From positions 1 through 42,411 of the forward strand of contig JAJXVG010000006.1 of the NCBI GenBank assembly GCA_021782315.1: a DNA stretch of 42,411 nt, given 5' to 3'. The stretch is from Pseudomonadota bacterium (GTDB lineage Bacteria > Pseudomonadota > Gammaproteobacteria > Burkholderiales > Rhodocyclaceae). The notes beneath the pieces are model-generated. The model made no database searches and had not been told where the DNA came from. It was given only the letters and a program-made list of their open reading frames with translations. Both the position numbers and the translations under genes were made by a program. Position 1 is the first letter of the stretch. Each line of letters opens with the position of its first letter. This document shows positions 28,732-37,794 of this stretch, piece after piece.

Positions 28732-28740
28732 CTTGCCCTC

Positions 28741-30408
28741 TCAGATATGGTAGCGGCGTTGGACGACGACGAATCGATTGGCGACGAAGGCGGCGTCGGC
28801 ATAGGAAGCATTGGCTGCCGGGTTGCCGCCGGTGCCATGGTAGTCGGAGTAGGCGGCCGACTGGTTCACGAAGACGCCGCCGCTCAGGTTGATCGAAAGG
28901 GCGACCTTGGAGCGCAGCGTGGCGGCGGTCATCGCGTCGATCACCTCGGCCCTGGTCGAATAGATGCCGGCGGTCAGGGCGCCATGCGTCGTCACGATGC
29001 GCTCGGAGAGGGCGATGGCTGCCGCCGTGTCAGCCACCTTGACGATGAAGCTGATCGGGCCGAAACGCTCTTCCATGTAGGCCTTTTCGTCGGCGGCATC
29101 GCAGGCGAGGAGGACCGGGGTGCGGACTTCCGCCTTCGGGAACTCCGGGTTGTCGAGCTTGCCCGAAGCGAGGACGACCTTGCCCAGTGCGCCGCTGTCG
29201 GCTTCGGCGATACGTTTCAGGGTATCGGTCGATTGCACGGCGCCGAGCACGGCCAGCGCGACTTCCGGTTTGGCCAGGAAAGCGGAGACGGCGCCGGCGA
29301 GGTCGGCGCAGACCTCGTCGTAGGATTTGTGGCCGTCTTCCGTTTCGACGCCGCCGGCCGGGACGAAAATGGCCTGCGAGGTGGTGCACATCTGGCCGGA
29401 ATAGAGCGCCAGGGAGAAGGCCAGGTTGCCGAGCATGCGCTTGTAGCTGTCGGTGGAATCGACCACGATGTTGTTGACCCCGGCCAGTTCAGCGTAGACG
29501 CGGGCCTGGCGGCAGTTGTCGATAAGCCATTGGCCAAAGACATTGCCGCCGGTGAAGTCGATCGACTTGACGGCCGGGTGGGTGACCAGGGCTTGTGTCG
29601 TGCTCCGCTGGCCGGCGACGCACAGGCTGACCAGATTGGGGTCTATACCGTTTTCGGCGAGCACCCGGCGGATGGTGCGTACCGTAATGGCGGCCGGCAG
29701 GATGGCGTTGCCGTGCGGCTTGACGATGACGGCGTTGCCGGTGGCCAGCGCGGCGAACAGGCCGGGGTAGGTGTTCCAGGTCGGGAAGGTGCCGCAGCCG
29801 ACGACGACGCCGACGCCATGGCCGACAATTTCGAAATGCTTCTTCATGACCAGCGGCGGGTTCTTGCCCTGGGGTTTTTCCCAAGTCGCTTCGGCCGGTA
29901 CGAAGCTCTGCTCCCGCCAGGCGTAGGCAACCGCTTCCAGGCCGCGCTCCTGGGCATGCGGCGCGCCGGCCTGGAAAGCCATCATCCAGCCTTGGCCGGT
30001 GGTCATCATGACGGCGTGGGCGATTTCAAAACTCTGGGCATTGAGTCGTGCCAGGATCTCCAGGCAGAGGCCGGTGCGCCCGGCGGCGCCAAGCTTCTGC
30101 CAGCCGTTCATGGCTTGTTGCCCGGCGGCGATCAGCGCTTCGTGGTCGCAGACCGGGTATTGCACGTCGAGGGTTATGCCGTAGGGCGACTGCTCGCCAC
30201 CCTGCCAGCCGGACTGGCCGGGCTGGTCCAGTTCGAATCGTTGGCCGAGATGGGCCTCGAAAGCCTTCTTGCCGTCCTCGGCAGCTGTTTCGCCGTAAAC
30301 CTTGGGGCTTGGCATTTCACTATAAGCCGACCAGTAAGCGCGGGTCTGGATGGCATTCAGGGCGCCATCGAGCGTGGCGCGGTGCTTGTCGAGCAGGGGC
30401 TGGGACAT
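28741..30408 (-). CDS. paaN: PaaN aldehyde dehydrogenase (PaaZ-type, lacking the MaoC domain)
   Basis: A 555-residue aldehyde dehydrogenase, first gene of the minus-strand operon, from ATG at 30408 with an AAGGAGA site. Catalytic Cys in SGQMCTTSQ and general-base Glu in VYAELAGVNN are kept. It resembles the single-domain PaaN group rather than E. coli PaaZ (about 680), whose C-terminal MaoC-like domain hydrolyses the oxepin ring. It should therefore oxidise the ring-opened semialdehyde to 3-oxo-5,6-dehydrosuberyl-CoA and rely on a separate hydrolase. It is divergent from the di-iron gene. Confidence 0.9.
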   Translation of the reverse strand: MSQPLLDKHRATLDGALNAIQTRAYWSAYSEMPSPKVYGETAAEDGKKAFEAHLGQRFELDQPGQSGWQGGEQSPYGITLDVQYPVCDHEALIAAGQQAMNGWQKLGAAGRTGLCLEILARLNAQSFEIAHAVMMTTGQGWMMAFQAGAPHAQERGLEAVAYAWREQSFVPAEATWEKPQGKNPPLVMKKHFEIVGHGVGVVVGCGTFPTWNTYPGLFAALATGNAVIVKPHGNAILPAAITVRTIRRVLAENGIDPNLVSLCVAGQRSTTQALVTHPAVKSIDFTGGNVFGQWLIDNCRQARVYAELAGVNNIVVDSTDSYKRMLGNLAFSLALYSGQMCTTSQAIFVPAGGVETEDGHKSYDEVCADLAGAVSAFLAKPEVALAVLGAVQSTDTLKRIAEADSGALGKVVLASGKLDNPEFPKAEVRTPVLLACDAADEKAYMEERFGPISFIVKVADTAAAIALSERIVTTHGALTAGIYSTRAEVIDAMTAATLRSKVALSINLSGGVFVNQSAAYSDYHGTGGNPAANASYADAAFVANRFVVVQRRYHI

Positions 30409-30473
30409 CGGGGGGTCTCCTTGAGTATGTCTTGTTTGGGCGGGCGCCCAGGTGGCGCTTCCGATCTGTGGCA

Positions 30474-30502
30474 ACGATACTAATAGTACTGCATGATGTC
30501 AA
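30474..30502 (-). promoter_or_regulatory. sigma-70 promoter of paaN operon (TTGACA-N17-TATCGT)
   Basis: On the minus strand the consensus -35 TTGACA (30497-30502) and TATCGT (30474-30479) are 17 bp apart. The -10 box is part of one AACGATACTAA repeat, so a protein bound to the repeat would block RNA polymerase. This fits a repressor-controlled operon. Confidence 0.65.
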
Positions 30503-30683
30503 ATGTTGGTATCACGTAAACGATATTTGTTTGTTGTTATGTTTAGCGAAAATTGTTCCTTGCATTGTATATACATGAATAAAAACAATATGTTAAATAT
30601 TTAAATTACATTGATTGTTTGTTGTATTCTGTATGGCGTAAATAGTTCCTTGATAACTTTTTCTGTAAACGATACTAAAAATG

Positions 30684-30713
30684 TTGACACACTTCGATGT
30701 TGTGTATCATTAT
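30684..30713 (+). promoter_or_regulatory. promoter of the di-iron oxygenase operon (TTGACA)
   Basis: A consensus TTGACA at 30684-30689 is followed by TATCAT at 30705-30710 (15-bp spacing) or CATTAT at 30708-30713 (18-bp spacing). The second AACGATACTAA repeat ends five bases before the -35 box. Confidence 0.6.
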
Positions 30714-30789
30714 CGGTCTTGCCCCATCCGTGCATCCGGATGGATCATCAACCCGATGACAAGACTTGGATCGAAAAGGAGACATAGAC

Positions 30790-31818
30790 ATGGCCAGTAA
30801 CAAGGAACGTTTTGCAGACAAGATGGAGTTTCCGCCGGCAACGCCGCAGCCGAACATCTATCCGCTGTCCTGGAACAGCAAGACCAAGAAGCTTCAGGAA
30901 GTATGGGAAGCCGCGCTGCGCGAGAACTGGGATCCGGAAAAGCTCCCCTGGGACACCCTGGATGTCGACAGCTACTCCTGGGAAGAGCGCGAATCCATCG
31001 CCTACTGGTGGAGCCTGCTGTCGGTGTTCGACGCTTCCGCGCCGCCCGTTTTCGCCGAAGCGCTGATCAAGACCTACGAGGTGCACGAGGAGGACCCGGT
31101 TCGCAAGTGTTTCTTCTCGGTTACCCGCGACGAACAGAATCACGAAATCATGTGCGGCCTGGCCATCACCAAGATGCTCGGCCACCCGGACCCGCTGACC
31201 TACGTGCCGAAGACCGAACTGGGCAAGCGCCTGCAGAAGAACGTGCAGTGGCTGTACTTCAATGGCGGCCGTTACTGGACAGGCTACAAGCAGGCGGTGC
31301 CGAAGTACGACCTGGCCGTGCTGTTCAGCTCTTTCCTGATGGGCGAGATCGCCGCCGCCACCATCTTCAAGCAGATGTTCGACAATTCCCGTGAAGCGGT
31401 ATTCAAGGAGGGATTCAAGAATATCGGTCGTGACGAAGGCCGTCACATGGCCATCTGCATGGCGGTCATGGAGCGCGACTACCCGGGCCTCGACGAATCG
31501 ACCAAGGCCATCGTCACCAAGCAGATTCGCGCCGGCTATCTTTTCCTGTCGGCCGTGCTCTTCGAGCCGCCGATGGAATTCTGGGACCTGCCGTCCGACT
31601 TCATCGCCAACCAGCGCGAAGCCGAGGAGGTCGCCCGCGGCGCCGGCTTCGGCATTCCGACCTACGAGGCCAAGCTGGAAAACTGGAGAAATGCGATGAT
31701 CAACCTGAAGGGCGTGCTCGATCGCTACAACATCCCCTTCCCGGCCATCCCCGAAGTCGGCATCACCGGTCAGGAAGTTTCGGAAATCGACATGGAAGAC
31801 ATCATCCCGGTCTTCTAA
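30790..31818 (+). CDS. ferritin-like di-iron protein, putative single-subunit oxygenase
   Basis: A 342-residue soluble protein from ATG at 30790 with AAGGAG before it. Two ExxH metal motifs of the ferritin/ribonucleotide-reductase R2-like four-helix fold are seen: E115-Q-N-H118 and E216-G-R-H219, with E186 thirty residues before the second. The first-helix ligand is uncertain (D81 or E90). It is unlike PaaA or BoxB in the parts I recall. It leads the plus-strand operon, before a 2Fe-2S/FAD reductase and the Liv genes, divergent from paaN. By position it may epoxidise phenylacetyl-CoA in place of PaaABCE. The di-iron class is well supported; the substrate is inference. Confidence 0.82.
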   Translation: MASNKERFADKMEFPPATPQPNIYPLSWNSKTKKLQEVWEAALRENWDPEKLPWDTLDVDSYSWEERESIAYWWSLLSVFDASAPPVFAEALIKTYEVHEEDPVRKCFFSVTRDEQNHEIMCGLAITKMLGHPDPLTYVPKTELGKRLQKNVQWLYFNGGRYWTGYKQAVPKYDLAVLFSSFLMGEIAAATIFKQMFDNSREAVFKEGFKNIGRDEGRHMAICMAVMERDYPGLDESTKAIVTKQIRAGYLFLSAVLFEPPMEFWDLPSDFIANQREAEEVARGAGFGIPTYEAKLENWRNAMINLKGVLDRYNIPFPAIPEVGITGQEVSEIDMEDIIPVF

Positions 31819-31820
31819 AT

Positions 31821-31851
31821 TAGTGTAGGTGCTGCAAGCAGCACTACACTA
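31821..31851. repeat. collapsed MITE-like hairpin after the di-iron gene
   Basis: TAGTGTAG-G-TGCTGC AA GCAGCA-CTACACTA forms a 14-bp stem with one bulged base, two bases after the oxygenase stop. The outer arms equal the ends (CTAGTGTAG / CTACACTAG) of the repeats at 1-126 and 20331-20464, so it looks like the two terminal repeats joined with the middle lost. As RNA it would fold strongly and could limit read-through or protect the upstream message. Confidence 0.65.
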
Positions 31852-31874
31852 GCCATCGCTAGATAATGGCGTCC

Positions 31875-31902
31875 GGCCGGGGCCCCGTCAGGGGTTCCGG
31901 CC
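31875..31902 (+). terminator. GC-rich hairpin between oxygenase and reductase genes
   Basis: GGCCGGGGCCCC and GGGGTTCCGGCC pair around a GTCA loop (12 bp, two G-T pairs). There is no clear T run, so it more likely gives partial termination or RNA processing, letting the oxygenase be made in excess over the reductase and transporter. Confidence 0.55.
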
Positions 31903-31942
31903 TTGCCGCAAAGAAAAGAACTCAGACAACAGGAAGAAGAAA

Positions 31943-32992
31943 ATGGCCCGTATCATCATGCAGCCCTCTGGCAAGTCCGTAGACTGCGCCTATGGCGATA
32001 CCGTTCTGATGGCGCTCGAAAAAGCCGGCTACGCCCTGCCCAACAACTGCCGCGCCGGCGCCTGCGGCGAATGCAAGGTCAAGGTCACGGGCGGTCAGTT
32101 CGATCAGGGCATGGTGCTCGACATGGCCTTGTCGCAGGATGAGCGCAAACAGGGGTACGGTCTGATGTGCATGGCCAAGCCGATTTCCGAAGAACTGACC
32201 ATCGAGTGGGGCACCGAGGATGCCAAGCCCAAGCTCTTCCCGCCGCGCGAGGATGCGCTCTTTGTGGTCGTCGACAAGAAGCGGATCGCCGCCCGTGTCG
32301 TCGAGTTGCGCCTGCGTCCGGTCGGTCAGCCAATCCGTTACTGGCCAGGCCAGTACGTGACCCTCGGCAATCCGCGTGCCGACATTCCGGCACGCGCCTA
32401 TTCCATTTCCAACGCGCCGCGCCCGGATGGCGAACTGGTGCTGCAGGTCGCCCGCGCCGACGGCGGCGTCACCAGCAACTGGGTTCACGACCAGCTGACC
32501 CTGGGCGAAAGCGTCAAGATTTCCGGTGCCTACGGCACCTTTATCGGCGATCCCTCGGTCGATACGCCGGTGCTGTGCATCGCGGCCGGTACCGGCCTGG
32601 CGCCCGTGCTTGCCCTGGCCGAAGCGGCGCTGCGCAGAGGTTACAAGAAGCCGGTGACGATGCTCTTCTCGGCCCGTACCCGGGACGATGTCTATAGCCA
32701 GGGCATGATGTCCTGGTGGCGGACCAAGCATCGCAGTTTCGACTACAAGGTGACGCTGACCCGCGAAACGGCCGACGGTTTCCTGCAGGGGCGGATCGAT
32801 GTCGTGCTGCCGCAACTATTCAAGGATTTGTCGAAGCACACCATCTTCGTTGCCGGCAGCCCGGAATTCGTCAATAGTGCCGTCGCTGCAGCCAAGGCCC
32901 AGGGCGCACTGGACGAGTTGATCCATACCGAGGGTTTCTTCGCCCAGCAACAACCCGTGGTGGCCGATGCCGCGCATCTGCTGCCGGGCTGA
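31943..32992 (+). CDS. 2Fe-2S/FAD/NAD(P)H oxygenase reductase
   Basis: A 349-residue electron-transfer protein. An N-terminal plant-type ferredoxin domain has the cluster cysteines in CRAGACGECKVKV plus the later GLMC; the middle domain has the FAD motif RAYSISNAP; the C-terminal domain has the NAD(P) motif AAGTGLAP. Domain order (ferredoxin first) is as in benzoate dioxygenase and methane monooxygenase reductases, and opposite to PaaE, where the ferredoxin domain is last. It should pass electrons from NAD(P)H to the di-iron protein encoded just upstream. The start has an AGGAAGAAG site. Confidence 0.9.
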   Translation: MARIIMQPSGKSVDCAYGDTVLMALEKAGYALPNNCRAGACGECKVKVTGGQFDQGMVLDMALSQDERKQGYGLMCMAKPISEELTIEWGTEDAKPKLFPPREDALFVVVDKKRIAARVVELRLRPVGQPIRYWPGQYVTLGNPRADIPARAYSISNAPRPDGELVLQVARADGGVTSNWVHDQLTLGESVKISGAYGTFIGDPSVDTPVLCIAAGTGLAPVLALAEAALRRGYKKPVTMLFSARTRDDVYSQGMMSWWRTKHRSFDYKVTLTRETADGFLQGRIDVVLPQLFKDLSKHTIFVAGSPEFVNSAVAAAKAQGALDELIHTEGFFAQQQPVVADAAHLLPG

Positions 32993-33007
32993 TTTTCCGG
33001 CCGCCTT

Positions 33008-33037
33008 CGAGGCCATCCTTGGGCTTCGGCGGCCTCG
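33008..33037 (+). other. inverted repeats after the reductase gene
   Basis: CGAGGCC (33008-33014) pairs with GGCCTCG (33031-33037). An overlapping alternative pairs GGCCGCC (32999-33005) with GGCGGCC (33028-33034). The two folds exclude each other and sit in the leader before livH. No T run follows, so termination is uncertain. Confidence 0.4.
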
Positions 33038-33067
33038 CAGTACTCAAATAACGAAAAAGGAGACGAG

Positions 33068-33103
33068 ATGAAGCGCATGTGCCTGCAGAGAAGGAGGATC
33101 TGA
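33068..33103 (+). CDS. possible 11-residue leader peptide before livH
   Basis: ATG at 33068 has a strong AAGGAGA site and opens MKRMCLQRRRI, whose TGA overlaps the livH ATG by one base (TGATG). The livH ribosome site AGGAGG lies inside this short frame. It may couple translation of livH or be a remnant of a lost start region. There is no evidence yet that the peptide itself has a function. Confidence 0.4.
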   Translation: MKRMCLQRRRI

Positions 33104-33978
33104 TGCTGTCGCAGTTCTTGCAGTTTTTATTTTCCGGGGTGACGGTAGGGGCGACCTACGCACTGGCGGCCCTGGGTTTCACGCTGATATACAACGCGAG
33201 CAACGTGATCAATTTCGCCCAGGGCGAATTCATCATGCTCGGCGGCATGCTGGCGGTGTTCTTCACCCAGGCCGGTCTGCCTTTGCCGGTGGCCTTGCTG
33301 CTCGCCATGCTGATTCCGGCCGCGGTCGGCGTGCTCATCGAAAAACTGGCCATCGAACCGGTCAAGGGCGCCGAGCCGGTTACCCTGATCATCATCACCA
33401 TCGGTGCCTCGCTGGTCATCCGCGGCCTGACAGCCGTCATTTTCGGCAAGGGAACGCACAGCCTGCCCGCCTTCTCCGGCGACACGCCGATCGAGATCCT
33501 GGGCGCCACGCTGCTGCCGCAGAGCCTGTGGGTGCTCGGCATCACCGCCCTGGTCGTCGTCCTGCTCTGGTATTACTTCAACCGCACCTTGCAGGGCAAA
33601 GCCATGCTCGCCACCTCGTTCAACCGGCTGGCTGCCGAACTGGTCGGCATCAATACCAGCTGGGTGCTGTTCATGAGTTTCGCCATGTCGGCGGCGCTCG
33701 GCGCCCTGGGTGGCATCCTGATCACGCCGATCACGCTGACCTCCTACGACGTCGGCATCATGCTCGGTCTCAAGGGTTTCGTCGCCGCCGTGCTCGGCGG
33801 CCTGGGCAACGGTCTGGGCGCCGTGGTCGGCGGCTTGCTGGTCGGCATTCTCGAAGCGATGGGAGCGGGCTACATCTCCTCGGCCTACAAGGACGCCATC
33901 CCTTTCGTGCTCATCCTGTTCATTCTCTTCTTCATGCCGCGCGGCTTGTTCGGCGGCCAATCGACGGATCGGGTGTAA
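33103..33978 (+). CDS. livH: Liv-type ABC transporter permease LivH
   Basis: A 291-residue membrane protein with about eight helices and the family signature NVINFAQGEFIMLGG near residues 38-52. ATG at 33103 follows AAGGAGGA. It forms half of the transport channel with LivM. The set livH-M-G-F directly follows the oxygenase and reductase, with the binding protein livK in the divergent operon, so it likely imports an aromatic acid for this pathway rather than leucine. The substrate is inferred. Confidence 0.94.
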   Translation: MLSQFLQFLFSGVTVGATYALAALGFTLIYNASNVINFAQGEFIMLGGMLAVFFTQAGLPLPVALLLAMLIPAAVGVLIEKLAIEPVKGAEPVTLIIITIGASLVIRGLTAVIFGKGTHSLPAFSGDTPIEILGATLLPQSLWVLGITALVVVLLWYYFNRTLQGKAMLATSFNRLAAELVGINTSWVLFMSFAMSAALGALGGILITPITLTSYDVGIMLGLKGFVAAVLGGLGNGLGAVVGGLLVGILEAMGAGYISSAYKDAIPFVLILFILFFMPRGLFGGQSTDRV

Positions 33979-33980
33979 GC

Positions 33981-34913
33981 ATGCCAAAGAACGTCTATCG
34001 CGGTCTCTACCTGGTCATCGCCATTTTGCTGGTGCTGCCCCACGTCCTGCCCAACAGCTATTACCTCGATCTGGCAGTGCGTATGGCGATCAATGCCGTC
34101 ATCGTCCTCGGCCTCAACCTGCTGATCGGCTTCGCCGGCCAGATCAGTCTCGGCCACGCCGGTTTTCTCGGCATCGGCGCCTACGCCTCGGCGGTCCTGC
34201 CCACCCATTTCGGCTGGCATCCGCTTGCCGCCATGGGTGCCGGCGCCCTCGCCGCCGGTCTTCTTGCCGCCCTGGTCGCCCGGCCGATTTTCAAGCTCAA
34301 GGGCAATTACCTGGCGATGGCGACTCTCGGTCTCGGCATCATCATCAGCATTGCGCTCAGGAACGAGGCGCAGTGGACCGGTGGGCCGGACGGCATGCCG
34401 GTGCCGTCGATGGGCCTGTTCGGCTTCGAACTGAGCAACGACCGGCAGTGGTACTGGGTCGTCGCGCTGCTGCTCTCGGTCTCGGTCTGGGCCTCGCTGA
34501 ACCTGATCGACTCGCCCTTCGGCCGTGCCCTGCGCGCCCTGCACGGTTCCGAAGTCGCCTCGCAGGTGGTCGGTGTTGACATCGTCCGCTACAAGGTGGC
34601 CATCTTCGTCCTCTCGGCCGTCTTCGCCAGCCTGATGGGCAGCATCACGGCGCACTACGTCGGTTTCGTCAGTCCCAACTATGCCGATTTCTTCCACTCC
34701 ATCGAACTGGTCACCATGGTCGTCATCGGCGGCATGGCCTCGGTTTACGGTTCGCTGGTCGGTGCCGTGCTGCTCACCGCCCTGCCGCAGGCGCTGGCCA
34801 CCTTCGAAGGTTGGGAAACGGTGGTTTTCGGCGCCATTCTCATGCTCTGCATGATCTTTTTGCCGAAAGGCCTGGTGCCGACCCTGGCGGCCAAATTCGG
34901 AAAGGGCGAGTGA
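33981..34913 (+). CDS. livM: Liv-type ABC transporter permease LivM
   Basis: A 310-residue membrane protein from ATG at 33981, two bases after livH; the longer track ORF overlaps livH in another frame. The family motif LIGFAGQISLGHAGFLGIGAYASA is typical (partial quote GQISLGHAGFLGIGAYA). About nine membrane helices; the cytoplasmic EAA-like loop FGRALRALHGSEVASQVVG couples to the ATPases. Normal LivM length without the extra N-terminal segment of the E. coli form. Confidence 0.94.
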   Translation: MPKNVYRGLYLVIAILLVLPHVLPNSYYLDLAVRMAINAVIVLGLNLLIGFAGQISLGHAGFLGIGAYASAVLPTHFGWHPLAAMGAGALAAGLLAALVARPIFKLKGNYLAMATLGLGIIISIALRNEAQWTGGPDGMPVPSMGLFGFELSNDRQWYWVVALLLSVSVWASLNLIDSPFGRALRALHGSEVASQVVGVDIVRYKVAIFVLSAVFASLMGSITAHYVGFVSPNYADFFHSIELVTMVVIGGMASVYGSLVGAVLLTALPQALATFEGWETVVFGAILMLCMIFLPKGLVPTLAAKFGKGE

Positions 34914-34915
34914 CC

Positions 34916-35677
34916 ATGTCCATGCTCGAAGTCAAGGACCTCTCCATCCATTTCGGCGGCGTCAAGGCAGTCCAGAACGTCAGCTTCGCCATCGACCCCG
35001 GCATCGTCTACTCGGTGATCGGTCCCAACGGGGCCGGCAAGACGACCCTGTTCAACCTGATCACCGGCGTCTACAAGCCGAGTGCCGGCGAAATCCGGCT
35101 CGACGGCGAAGCCATTCACGGCAGGTCGCCGAACGAACTGGCTCGGCGCGGCGTCGCCCGCACCTTCCAGAATCTGCAGATATGCATGAACATGAGCGCC
35201 CGGGAAAACGTCATGGTCGGTGCCCACCTGCGACTTGACCGCAATCTGCTCAAGGCTGCGCTGCATTTGCCCGGATTGAGGAAGCGCGATGCCGAATTGC
35301 GCGACGAAGCGGCCGAACTGATGCGCTTCGTCGGTCTTGAGCAATACGTCGAGGCCAGGGCCGATGCGATGTCCTACGGCCTGCTCAAGCGCCTGGAAAT
35401 CGCCCGGGCGCTGGCGATGAAGCCGCGCCTGATCTTCCTCGACGAACCGGCCGCCGGACTCAACCCCAAGGAAACCATCGAGGTCGACCAACTGGTCCGC
35501 AAGATCGCCGATGCCGGTGTCACTGTCGTCCTCGTCGAACACGACATGAAGATGGTCATGAACCTGTCCGACCGCATCCTCGTGCTCAACTACGGCAAGA
35601 AACTGGCCGAAGGCACGGGCGAGGAGATCCGCCGGAACCCGGACGTGATCGCCGCCTACCTGGGCGCCCACGCTTAA
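34916..35677 (+). CDS. livG: Liv-type ABC transporter ATPase LivG
   Basis: A 253-residue ATPase. Walker A GPNGAGKTT, Q-loop TFQNLQ, Walker B LIFLDEPAAGLNP and the H-loop VEHDM are in place. The signature region reads MSYGLLKRLEIARAL, departing from the usual LSYGQQRRLE by replacing QQ with LL; LivG signatures already lack the canonical LSGGQ form, so activity is probably kept. It starts two bases after livM. It works as a heterodimer with the hemerythrin-LivF fusion encoded next. Confidence 0.93.
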   Translation: MSMLEVKDLSIHFGGVKAVQNVSFAIDPGIVYSVIGPNGAGKTTLFNLITGVYKPSAGEIRLDGEAIHGRSPNELARRGVARTFQNLQICMNMSARENVMVGAHLRLDRNLLKAALHLPGLRKRDAELRDEAAELMRFVGLEQYVEARADAMSYGLLKRLEIARALAMKPRLIFLDEPAAGLNPKETIEVDQLVRKIADAGVTVVLVEHDMKMVMNLSDRILVLNYGKKLAEGTGEEIRRNPDVIAAYLGAHA

Positions 35678-35688
35678 AAGGAAAAAGC

Positions 35689-37005
<1,317 letters not shown>

Positions 37006-37079
37006 GCGTTGTCAGAATGACCGGGATCGCCTCGTCGTCGCCAGGCGACAGGAGGCACCGGACGGGGGCCGGGCGCACC

Positions 37080-37187
37080 TCAGCGGTGCGTCTTCCTGCG
37101 TTGCAGCCAATGCCAGAGGGCTTCGGCAAGATAGGGAAGAACGGCGCTTCCGCCAAGAATGGTCAGCATTTCAGTCGATAGCATCAT
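37080..37187 (-). CDS. possible 35-residue membrane-associated peptide
   Basis: The frame MMLSTEMLTILGGSAVLPYLAEALWHWLQRRKTHR has a GAGGAAAAC ribosome site and one hydrophobic helix followed by a basic tail, typical of small membrane proteins. It lies downstream of three small genes on the same strand and is below the ORF track cutoff. Function unknown, and at this length chance is possible. Confidence 0.45.
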   Translation of the reverse strand: MMLSTEMLTILGGSAVLPYLAEALWHWLQRRKTHR

Positions 37188-37357
37188 GTTTTCCTCACGT
37201 CGGCCATGTCGCTGCTCGATGCCTTACCAGCGATTTTCATGCCGGGCTTGAGTCGATTGCCCGGCGTGCGGCGGAAAAGACGGCCACCGCTGCCCGGGCA
37301 GACCGTTGTTGGGAAAAATTCCTTGTTCGGGGCAAGCGATGGCGACGCCATCGGCCG

Positions 37358-37579
37358 TTACCGGACCGTCAAGTGCTTGACGGTCGTCTCGTTCCCCGGG
37401 CTGTCTTCGCCCAGTATCTGCCAGACATACATAAGGCTGGATTCGTTAAAGGTCAAACCGGTGTCGAGGTCGGTCCACCAGGCGGCCGCGCGGCTATCCG
37501 TGCCGAGGTAGCGCCAGCGGCGCTGCTCGCCGCTGCACAGCCCGATCCGATAAACAACGCCTATCCCGGGGGCCGTCAT
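37358..37579 (-). CDS. small protein of unknown function (73 aa)
   Basis: The third gene of a tight minus-strand set, three bases after the preceding stop. It is soluble, with a Trp-rich middle (RRWRYLGTDSRAAAWWTDLD) and no signal peptide. I do not recognise it. The tight spacing and the lack of a competing frame support it as real. Its ribosome site is weak. Confidence 0.6.
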   Translation of the reverse strand: MTAPGIGVVYRIGLCSGEQRRWRYLGTDSRAAAWWTDLDTGLTFNESSLMYVWQILGEDSPGNETTVKHLTVR

Positions 37580-37582
37580 CGT

Positions 37583-37792
37583 TCACTCGGGCGCTTCGTC
37601 GGCGCCACCCGTTTTCGGCCCGGGCTTTTCCTGCCTGGCCTGTTTTTGCAGCAGACGTTCGTTTTTCCCGGGGTTGGCAAAGACATAGCGGCCGTAGAGC
37701 ACGCATCCCTTCATGCCCGGATCGCAAGGCCGTCCCTCGATTTTGTGGCACTGGCCATCGATTTCGTGCGGGCACCCCCATGAGCCAGCCAT
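37583..37792 (-). CDS. small cysteine-containing protein (69 aa)
   Basis: From ATG at 37792 (GGGGAGA site) the product is MAGSWGCPHEIDGQC..., with four to five cysteines in the first 30 residues (CPHEIDGQC, RPCDPGMKGC), suggesting a metal or iron-sulfur site, and a charged Lys/Gln-rich tail. The longer 119-residue ORF in the track extends back into DUF3079 and is not used. Two bases separate it from the DUF3079 stop. Function unknown. Confidence 0.7.
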   Translation of the reverse strand: MAGSWGCPHEIDGQCHKIEGRPCDPGMKGCVLYGRYVFANPGKNERLLQKQARQEKPGPKTGGADEAPE

Positions 37793-37794
37793 TG

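Larger units (their letters stand above)
30409..30789. promoter_or_regulatory. divergent control region of the two phenylacetate operons
   Basis: This 381-bp AT-rich gap holds no gene. It contains exact 11-bp copies of AACGATACTAA at 30473-30483 and 30668-30678, a 10-bp repeat GTAAACGATA at 30516-30525 and 30665-30674, and a longer imperfect repeat: GCGAAAATTGTTCCTTG at 30546-30562 versus GCGTAAATAGTTCCTTG at 30636-30652, each preceded by TGTTTGTTGT. Both promoters lie in it. The repeats are good operator candidates for PaaX or the IclR protein. A short palindrome CATCCGGATG (30733-30742) lies in the plus-strand leader. Confidence 0.75.
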
